Position numbers and translations under genes: made by a program. The notes below the pieces were generated by a model. The model was not told where the DNA came from. It ran no database searches and saw only the letters and a program-made list of their open reading frames with translations. From the NCBI GenBank assembly GCA_030152405.1, contig JASLJL010000311.1:1-5536 (forward strand): a stretch of DNA of 5,536 bases. The letters are read 5' to 3'. The DNA comes from Gordonia sp. (in: high G+C Gram-positive bacteria). GTDB taxonomy: Bacteria > Actinomycetota > Actinomycetes > Mycobacteriales > Mycobacteriaceae. Shown piece by piece: positions 1 to 5,536 of this stretch. The number at the start of each line of letters is the position of its first letter. The stretch's first letter is position 1.

Positions 1-1
1 C

Positions 2-154
2 GATCCCGACGCACTCCAGGGACGGCGCCTCAACCAGTACCTCGTGCTCCGCGGAGGAGTCCGCATGTGTCAGAGCACGCTCGACTGGTGCGACGAAGCA
101 CTCGCCGGCCTCCGGCGAGAACTCCACCGCACCACCACAGCCACCGTCACATAG
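2..154 (+). CDS. PadR-family regulator, C-terminal fragment (5' end outside window)
   Basis: An open frame enters from the left edge and ends at TAG 152-154, giving about 50 residues. The readable tail contains LNQYLVLRGGVRMCQSTLDW followed by CDEALAGLRREL. This resembles the C-terminal helical (Vir_act_alpha_C-like) domain of PadR regulators, where an 'LxLRxGIR...WCDEAL' helix mediates dimerisation. The DNA-binding winged helix would lie upstream, outside the window. Third codon positions are mostly G or C, as in neighbouring genes. The stop lies 30 bp before the fadH start on the same strand, so co-transcription and local control of fadH are plausible. The family call rests on a short segment read by eye; another helical regulator tail is possible. 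Confidence 0.55.
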   Translation, partial: DPDALQGRRLNQYLVLRGGVRMCQSTLDWCDEALAGLRRELHRTTTATVT

Positions 155-2248
<2,094 letters not shown>

Positions 2249-2271
2249 TCTGATCCGTTCGCCGAACGATT

Positions 2272-2321
2272 ACCGCTCAGGCGCAGCAGGGCTCCCACCG
2301 GACCTGCTGCGCCTGAGCGGT
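2272..2321 (+). terminator. 19-bp perfect hairpin after fadH, no U-tract
   Basis: Arms 2272-2290 and 2303-2321 are perfect reverse complements of each other, with a 12-nt loop at 2291-2302. The hairpin begins 23 bp after the fadH stop. No T-run follows, as is common for actinobacterial terminators, so it may act as a U-less terminator or a 3'-end RNA stabiliser. Being symmetric, it could work on either strand. It ends 30 bp before the cmrA start and so overlaps the place where a cmrA -35 element would lie. Confidence 0.7.
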
Positions 2322-2338
2322 CACGGTTGGACGGCAGA

Positions 2339-2344
2339 TACGAT
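2339..2344 (+). promoter_or_regulatory. Candidate -10 element of cmrA (leaderless start)
   Basis: TACGAT fits the actinobacterial -10 pattern TAnnnT and lies 6 nt before ATG 2351. Transcription starting at the usual distance would begin on the ATG itself. No Shine-Dalgarno sequence is visible before the ATG, and no convincing -35 is visible. Prediction from pattern only. Confidence 0.45.
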
Positions 2345-2350
2345 CGACCC

Positions 2351-3157
2351 ATGCCAGTACCTCCCTCTGTCTCCGCCCGCGCCGTCGTCACGGGCGCTTC
2401 GTCCGGGATCGGCATGGCACTCGCCAGGGCCCTCGCCGCACGCGGCCACTCGGTGATCCTGGTGGCTCGGCGCGGCGAGATCCTCGAGGAGTTGGCTGCC
2501 GAACTGCGTTCGCGTTTCGCGGTGGAGGCCGAGGTGCGAGCCGTCGACCTGTCAGATCTCGACGCGGTCGCCGTCCTCTGTGACGAGCTCGCGAGCCGCG
2601 AGATCTCGATCCTGTGCAACAACGCCGGCATCGCGACATTCGGACCGGTGGCCGACCTCGACGCGGCATACGAACGCGCTCAGGTCCGGCTCAACGCGGT
2701 GGCCGTCCACGATCTGACGCTGGCCGTCCTCCCGCAGATGATCGAACGGAAAACGGGCGGCATCCTCATGGTCGGCTCCGCCGCGGGCAACATGCCGATC
2801 CCCAACAACGCGACGTACGCGGCGACGAAGGCGTTCGTCAACACGTTCAGCGAGTCGCTGCGCGGCGAGCTGAAGGGCACCGGCGTCCACGTGACGCTCC
2901 TCGCCCCCGGCCCGGTCCGCACGCAGACGCCCGCCCCGGAGGAGCAGTCGATCGTCGACAAGATGGTCCCCGACTTCCTATGGCACTCATCGGAGAAGGT
3001 CGCCGAGATGAGCCTGGACGCCCTCTCGCGCAACAAGATGCGCGTGGTCCCGGGCACCTTGTCGAAGGCCATGTCGGTGGCGGGCGGCTACTCGCCGAGG
3101 GCGATCGTCGCGCCCATCGTCGGCGGCTTCTACAGCAAGCTCGGCGAGGACGAGTAG
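2351..3157 (+). CDS. cmrA: Mycolate reductase CmrA (short-chain dehydrogenase/reductase)
   Basis: This 268-residue classical SDR probably reduces the 3-keto group of the alpha-alkyl beta-keto acid made by Pks13, giving mature mycolic acid, with NADPH. Seen: the cofactor glycine motif TGASSGIG (14-21), VARR (38-41) whose arginines after strand 2 favour NADP(H), Asp66, NNAG (90-93), and catalytic Ser143, Tyr156 and Lys160 (YAATK), with Asn115 completing the tetrad. Stretches such as LNAVAVHDLTLAVLP, NATYAATKAFVNTFSESLRG and NKMRVVPG match M. tuberculosis Rv2509 (also 268 residues) as I recall it, and orn plus tRNA-His follow as they do there. An in-frame TTG at 2327 would add 8 residues, but ATG 2351 reproduces the Rv2509-like start MPVP and has a -10 hexamer right before it. 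It lies 24 bp upstream of orn, so partial co-transcription is possible. The substrate is inferred from homology and synteny, since SDR sequence alone does not prove it. Confidence 0.88.
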   Translation: MPVPPSVSARAVVTGASSGIGMALARALAARGHSVILVARRGEILEELAAELRSRFAVEAEVRAVDLSDLDAVAVLCDELASREISILCNNAGIATFGPVADLDAAYERAQVRLNAVAVHDLTLAVLPQMIERKTGGILMVGSAAGNMPIPNNATYAATKAFVNTFSESLRGELKGTGVHVTLLAPGPVRTQTPAPEEQSIVDKMVPDFLWHSSEKVAEMSLDALSRNKMRVVPGTLSKAMSVAGGYSPRAIVAPIVGGFYSKLGEDE

Positions 3158-3168
3158 CGCGCGACGAC

Positions 3169-3174
3169 TACAGT
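3169..3174 (+). promoter_or_regulatory. Candidate -10 element of orn (leaderless start)
   Basis: TACAGT matches TAnnnT and ends 7 nt before GTG 3182, in the 24-bp gap after cmrA. No proper Shine-Dalgarno sequence precedes the GTG: the only G-rich bases abut it. A leaderless orn mRNA beginning at or next to the GTG is the simplest reading. No clear -35 is seen; it would fall inside the end of cmrA. Confidence 0.42.
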
Positions 3175-3181
3175 CGGACGG

Positions 3182-3781
3182 GTGCAGGACAAACTCGTAT
3201 GGATCGACTGTGAGATGACCGGCCTCGACCTCGGCTCGGACAAATTGATCGAGATCGCGGCTCTGGTCACCGACAGCGACTTGAACATCCTCGGCGACGG
3301 CGTCGACGTGGTGATCCACGCCGACGACGACGCACTCGCGAACATGCCGGACGTGGTCACCGAGATGCACGCCAAGTCGGGACTGACCGACGAGGTCCGG
3401 GCGTCGACGGTGACGCTGGCCGAGGCCGAGGAGATGGTGCTCGCCTACCTGCGCCAACATGTCAGCGCGACGGGGACCGTACCGCTCGCAGGCAACTCGA
3501 TCGCCACCGACCGTGGCTTCATCACTCGCGACATGCCGAAGCTCGACTCGTTCCTCCATTACCGGATGGTGGACGTCAGCTCGATCAAAGAACTGACTCG
3601 TCGTTGGTTCCCCGCCATCTACTTCGGCCAGCCGCCGAAGGGACTCGCCCACCGCGCGCTCGCCGACATCCGCGAGTCGATCCTGGAGCTCCGCTACTAC
3701 CGGAAGGCGGCGTTCGTGCCGGCGCCCGGACCAGACGCGAAAGCCCTCGAACAGATCGTCGCCGACCTCGGCCCCGCTTGA
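3182..3781 (+). CDS. orn: Oligoribonuclease (DEDDh 3'-5' exoribonuclease)
   Basis: This 199-residue enzyme degrades short oligoribonucleotides, above all dinucleotides, to mononucleotides in the final step of RNA turnover. In bacteria that use cyclic dinucleotides it also clears products such as pGpG. Seen: the DEDDh residues Asp9 and Glu11 ([11 protein letters not shown]), Asp110 ([12 protein letters not shown]), His157 and Asp162 (AHRALADI), plus the typical [16 protein letters not shown] and YFGQPPKG blocks. The GTG start gives the family N-terminus [14 protein letters not shown]; no earlier start fits. Mycobacterial Orn proteins, as I recall, carry an acidic tail to about 215 residues. 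Here the protein ends soon after the fold, nearer the roughly 180-residue E. coli form. It follows cmrA by 24 bp and precedes tRNA-His. No obvious terminator lies between orn and the tRNA promoter. Confidence 0.96.
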   Translation: MQDKLVWIDCEMTGLDLGSDKLIEIAALVTDSDLNILGDGVDVVIHADDDALANMPDVVTEMHAKSGLTDEVRASTVTLAEAEEMVLAYLRQHVSATGTVPLAGNSIATDRGFITRDMPKLDSFLHYRMVDVSSIKELTRRWFPAIYFGQPPKGLAHRALADIRESILELRYYRKAAFVPAPGPDAKALEQIVADLGPA

Positions 3782-3811
3782 CGCTCGGAAAACACGCTGG
3801 TCAGAATCCGA

Positions 3812-3842
3812 TTGGCAATGATCGATGAAAACCGGCTAGAGT
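3812..3842 (+). promoter_or_regulatory. Candidate promoter of tRNA-His
   Basis: The orn-tRNA gap (3782-3892) holds TTGGCA at 3812-3817 (5 of 6 to TTGACA) and TAGAGT at 3837-3842 (TAnnnT), with a slightly long 19-nt spacer. A start near 3849 would give a leader of about 43 nt to be removed by RNase P. The -10 resembles those of stable-RNA promoters in this group. Nothing else is evident in the gap. Confidence 0.5.
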
Positions 3843-3892
3843 ATGACCCTGGCTCGGCCAACAGTGTGTGAACATTGAAATCCGTGCCGATG

Positions 3893-3965
3893 GTGGCTGT
3901 AGTTCAGTTGGTAGAGCACCAGGTTGTGATCCTGGCTGTCGCGGGTTCGAGTCCCGTCAGCCACC
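3893..3965 (+). tRNA. tRNA-His (anticodon GTG)
   Basis: A full cloverleaf can be folded. The acceptor GTGGCTG (3893-3899) pairs with CAGCCAC (3958-3964). The D stem is GTTC/GAGC with one G-U pair, and the anticodon stem is CCAGG/CCTGG around loop TTGTGAT with GTG at 3926-3928. The variable region is five bases, and the T stem GCGGG/CCCGT holds loop TTCGAGT. The base before the acceptor is G3892 and the discriminator is C3965, so the histidine-specific G(-1):C73 pair is encoded; boundaries could therefore be given as 3892-3965. The next bases are CCG, so the CCA end is not encoded and must be added by the CCA-adding enzyme. The tRNA lies downstream of orn, as in mycobacteria, and has its own terminator. 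Confidence 0.97.
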
Positions 3966-3971
3966 CCGAAC

Positions 3972-4008
3972 AGAACGCCCGACCGGAATCTCCGGTCGGG
4001 CGTTCTTT
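3972..4008 (+). terminator. Intrinsic terminator after tRNA-His
   Basis: Arms 3972-3987 and 3991-4006 form a perfect 16-bp GC-rich stem with a 3-nt loop (ATC), followed by a short T-rich tail (TTCTTTCGTT, 4003-4012). It starts 6 nt after the tRNA discriminator base. This is the most canonical terminator in the window. It separates the tRNA from the channel gene, leaving about 40 bp for that gene's promoter. Confidence 0.88.
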
Positions 4009-4010
4009 CG

Positions 4011-4041
4011 TTCACACGGGCGATGCGCACTGTGGAACAGT
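4011..4041 (+). promoter_or_regulatory. Weak candidate promoter of the channel gene
   Basis: TTCACA (4011-4016, 5 of 6 to TTGACA) and AACAGT (4036-4041, a poor -10) are 19 nt apart, with the -10 ending 6 nt before ATG 4048. That spacing would again make the mRNA leaderless. The -10 overlaps a small dyad, ACTGT-GGA-ACAGT (4029-4041). Both signals are short and could be chance. Confidence 0.25.
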
Positions 4042-4047
4042 CACTGA

Positions 4048-4569
4048 ATGACCAGTCCGGCCACCCCCGCTCCCGCACACCCGCGAACCTGGCTCGCTCT
4101 GCTGCGTCCATTGGGTGCGATGGCGGTACTCCTGGCGGGATACTTCGCGCTCCCCAGTGAGCCCTCGCGGTTCGCACTCGTCCTCGGATGCCTCGCGGTG
4201 GTAGCCGTGTGCGTGTGGGAGGTGCGCAACTTCCTCAGGTCGACGCGTCCGGTCGAGACGGCCGTGGAGATGCTCGCCGCGGGGTTCTCGCTCTACCTCA
4301 TCGTGTTCTCCGCGACGTACTTCGCGATGAGTGTGCACTCGCCGGGCGCCTTCGGCGAGCCGCTCACTCGGGTCGATGCGATCTACTACTGCCTCACCGT
4401 GTTCACCACCACCGGGTTCGGCGACATCGTTCCGATCACCCAGGGAGCACGAGTCGTCACCAGCCTGCAGATGGCGAGTTCGCTGGTTCTGCTCGGACTC
4501 GGCGTCCGGTTCGTCACCGTCATGGTCAAGGAGAGGCTCGCCGAGCGCGACGCCGGGCGCCGGCTGTGA
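4048..4569 (+). CDS. Small potassium channel family protein (Ion_trans_2 pore)
   Basis: This 173-residue integral membrane protein is a predicted tetrameric cation channel subunit. Seen: four hydrophobic segments at about 15-35, 40-60, 71-95 and 134-159. Between the last two lie a pore helix and selectivity filter, IYYCLTVFTTTGFGDIVP (112-129), with filter residues TTGFGD (121-126). Phe in place of Tyr in the G(Y/F)G signature is common among bacterial potassium channels. The last two helices match the Ion_trans_2 two-helix pore; the first two are an extra pair without the arginine ladder of a voltage sensor. A short basic tail (KERLAERDAGRRL) ends the protein, and there is no RCK, TrkA or cyclic-nucleotide domain, so gating cannot be inferred. 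The ATG lacks a good Shine-Dalgarno sequence. It converges with the ArsR-SRPBCC gene, 3 bp apart. Potassium selectivity is inferred from the filter. Confidence 0.85.
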   Translation: MTSPATPAPAHPRTWLALLRPLGAMAVLLAGYFALPSEPSRFALVLGCLAVVAVCVWEVRNFLRSTRPVETAVEMLAAGFSLYLIVFSATYFAMSVHSPGAFGEPLTRVDAIYYCLTVFTTTGFGDIVPITQGARVVTSLQMASSLVLLGLGVRFVTVMVKERLAERDAGRRL

Positions 4570-4572
4570 GAC

Positions 4573-5361
4573 TCATCCGAGCGTCCACGGCTCCTGCGGG
4601 AGCACATCGCCGGTCTCGAGCAGCGTCTTGAGGTTGGCGAGCACCGCAGGCCACCCCTGACTGATGTCTCGCAGATCGTTCGCGCTCTGCAGATTGGTGT
4701 GCGTGACAGTGAGCTTGACGATGTCGCGCCCCTGCTCGATGTCGAACGCGACGACGCTGACCTCTGCATCGGGATCGTCGGCGACTGCCGGGTCACCGAA
4801 GCCGAAGACGAGCCGCGTGGGTCGATCGGTCTCGATCACCCGACCCGAGACGTCGACGGTTCCCGAACCGTCGATGCGGACGTGGTCGACGCGACTGCCC
4901 ACCTGCCAGTCGGACGTCTGCGCGTGACCCCAGTACCGAGCCGTGATCTCCGGGTCTGTCAGAGCGTCCCAGACTTGATCCGGCGTCGCCCGGATGTACG
5001 TGGTGTAGATGTAATCGGGAACTGAACCAGTTCGCTCCGTGGTCATGAAACTCTCCTCTGCGTGTCGTTTGACGGAGGCGAGGACCGCCAGCGTCGGTTC
5101 TTCGAACTTCCAGATCCAGCGTTGCTGGATCTCGTGGATGGGCACGGCGTTCAGGTAGTGCAGCTTCCGGCGCCCGTCGCGGATCGACGTGACCAGTGCC
5201 GCCTCCTCGAGCAGCGCGAGGTGTTGACTCACCGACTGCCGACGCATGTCGAGGCCGTCGCACAGCTCCCCCAGCGTCAACCCGGACTGCTCGTGCAGCA
5301 TGTCGAGCAGCCGACGACGTCCGGGGTCAGCGAGTGCTTTGAAAACAAGGTCCGCATCCAC
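4573..5361 (-). CDS. ArsR-type winged-helix regulator fused to SRPBCC/AHSA1 domain
   Basis: This 262-residue protein has two parts. Residues 1-105 are an ArsR-like winged helix: FKALADPGRRRLLDML is the opening helix, LTLGELCDGLDMRRQSVSQH with LALLEEAALV is the recognition region, and RDGRRKLHYL is the wing. A Trp-rich linker (RWIWKFEEP) follows. Only one Cys (Cys34) stands where metal-sensing ArsR proteins have ELCVC, so metal sensing is unlikely. Residues about 115-255 are an SRPBCC domain of the AHSA1/CalC type (YIYTTYIRATPDQVWDALTD, ITARYWG, closing helix GWPAVLANLKTLLE), a fold with a hydrophobic ligand pocket. ArsR regulators of this subtype are often encoded next to a separate SRPBCC gene; here they are one frame, so the second domain may sense a ligand for the first. 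The GTG start keeps the whole opening helix, and later Met codons would cut it. The ligand and targets are unknown; self-regulation through the upstream palindrome is likely. Confidence 0.88.
   Translation of the reverse strand: MDADLVFKALADPGRRRLLDMLHEQSGLTLGELCDGLDMRRQSVSQHLALLEEAALVTSIRDGRRKLHYLNAVPIHEIQQRWIWKFEEPTLAVLASVKRHAEESFMTTERTGSVPDYIYTTYIRATPDQVWDALTDPEITARYWGHAQTSDWQVGSRVDHVRIDGSGTVDVSGRVIETDRPTRLVFGFGDPAVADDPDAEVSVVAFDIEQGRDIVKLTVTHTNLQSANDLRDISQGWPAVLANLKTLLETGDVLPQEPWTLG
5044..5059 (-). promoter_or_regulatory. Internal ribosome binding site and ATG at Met106 of the fusion
   Basis: On the minus strand AGAGGAGAG (5059-5051) precedes ATG 5046-5044, with 6 nt between the AGGAG core and the ATG. 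It is the best Shine-Dalgarno match in the window and falls exactly at the boundary between the ArsR and SRPBCC domains. The ATG is followed by A, giving ATGA, the usual overlap of coupled genes. It may produce a free 157-residue SRPBCC protein or be a relic of gene fusion. Confidence 0.5.
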
Positions 5362-5367
5362 CCCTCA

Positions 5368-5397
5368 ATCATGCAGGCAAATGCCTGCCTATTGCAA
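5368..5397 (-). promoter_or_regulatory. Candidate promoter of the ArsR-SRPBCC gene
   Basis: On the minus strand TTGCAA (5397-5392) could be a -35, and CATGAT (5373-5368, one base from TATGAT) a -10, 18 nt apart. The -10 ends 6 nt before GTG 5361, so the mRNA would start at the GTG. The GAGGG bases touching the GTG are too close to act as a Shine-Dalgarno sequence, which fits a leaderless message. The palindrome at 5373-5388 fills most of the spacer. Confidence 0.5.
5373..5388. promoter_or_regulatory. Palindromic operator, probable ArsR binding site
   Basis: GCAGGCA-AA-TGCCTGC is a perfect 7-bp inverted repeat with a 2-bp centre, 11 bp upstream of the ArsR-SRPBCC start and between its candidate -35 and -10. 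A dimeric winged-helix protein bound here would block RNA polymerase. The size and position fit ArsR-family operators; that this protein binds it is inferred. Confidence 0.6.
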
Positions 5398-5458
5398 GGG
5401 CGTCGTCACTGCCATCAACGTCGGCGCGGTCCTCGCCTGACGTCCGGCACTCGCACGG

Positions 5459-5536
5459 TCAGCGAGAGGCTTCGGCCCGGAGTCGGCGGACCTCGGCGAC
5501 GGACTTGACCGTCGCGGCGACGACGGGCGGACCGAG
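5459..5536 (-). CDS. C-terminal fragment of an unrecognised gene (5' end outside window)
   Basis: A minus-strand frame enters from the right edge and stops at TGA 5461-5459. The 25 visible residues begin LGPPVVAATVKSVAEVRRLR and end AEASR. Twenty-one of the 25 codons end in G or C, as expected for a real gene here. The piece is too short to name a family. The 97 bp between it and the ArsR-SRPBCC start (5362-5458) hold that gene's control region and no other clear signal; no terminator for this frame is visible. Confidence 0.4.
   Translation of the reverse strand, partial: LGPPVVAATVKSVAEVRRLRAEASR

Noticed and set aside
2327..2350. TTG 2327 as the start of cmrA, adding eight residues
   Set aside because: No ribosome binding site, the extra residues do not fit the Rv2509-like N-terminus, and the candidate -10 at 2339-2344 would lie inside the coding region.
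2987..3652. Minus-strand frame opposite orn and the end of cmrA
   Set aside because: It spans two solid plus-strand genes and its composition is that of a shadow frame.
3836..4177. Minus-strand frame across tRNA-His and its terminator
   Set aside because: It would translate the antisense of a tRNA and hairpin; segments such as GVADGTRTRDSQDHN are a familiar artefact of reading tRNA regions as protein.
4573..5361. Metal-sensing ArsR/SmtB repressor of a heavy-metal resistance operon
   Set aside because: Only one Cys is present at the ELCVC position (ELCDG), no second metal ligand set is visible, and no metal exporter or reductase gene lies nearby.
5062..5508. Plus-strand frame opposite the ArsR domain and running past its promoter
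   Set aside because: It covers the conserved winged-helix coding region antisense and would run through the operator; no recognisable protein features.

Overview
The window is GC-rich, with strong G/C preference at third codon positions, DEDD-type Orn, CmrA-type mycolate reductase and GTG starts. This points to a mycolic-acid actinobacterium (order Mycobacteriales: Gordonia, Tsukamurella, Williamsia, Rhodococcus or Mycobacterium relatives). The genus cannot be fixed by reading alone. The strongest taxonomic signal is the order cmrA, orn, tRNA-His, which I recall from the Mycobacterium tuberculosis Rv2509 to Rv2511 region.

Layout, left to right. (1) 2-154: the C-terminal end of a probable PadR-type regulator, followed 30 bp later by (2) fadH, a complete FMN/4Fe-4S/FAD 2,4-dienoyl-CoA reductase, closed by a 19-bp perfect hairpin. 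(3) cmrA, the short-chain reductase that completes mycolic acid synthesis, then 24 bp later (4) orn, oligoribonuclease. (5) tRNA-His(GTG) with its own candidate promoter and an intrinsic terminator. (6) A small four-helix, pore-loop potassium channel on the plus strand, meeting tail-to-tail, 3 bp apart, (7) a minus-strand gene that fuses an ArsR-type winged helix to an SRPBCC/AHSA1 domain. Its control region holds a perfect 7-2-7 palindrome between candidate -35 and -10 elements. (8) The C-terminal end of an unrecognised minus-strand gene runs off the right edge.

The left and middle parts are housekeeping and lipid functions: FadH removes awkward double bonds during fatty acid breakdown, CmrA makes cell-envelope lipids, and Orn and tRNA-His serve RNA turnover and translation. 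There is no sign of a mobile element, CRISPR array, phage or defence island. I see no clearly undescribed system. The points most worth a second look are the ArsR-SRPBCC fusion, which keeps a strong internal ribosome binding site and an ATGA junction as if two coupled genes had merged, its palindromic operator, and the repeated placement of -10-like hexamers 6-7 nt before start codons, which suggests leaderless mRNAs.
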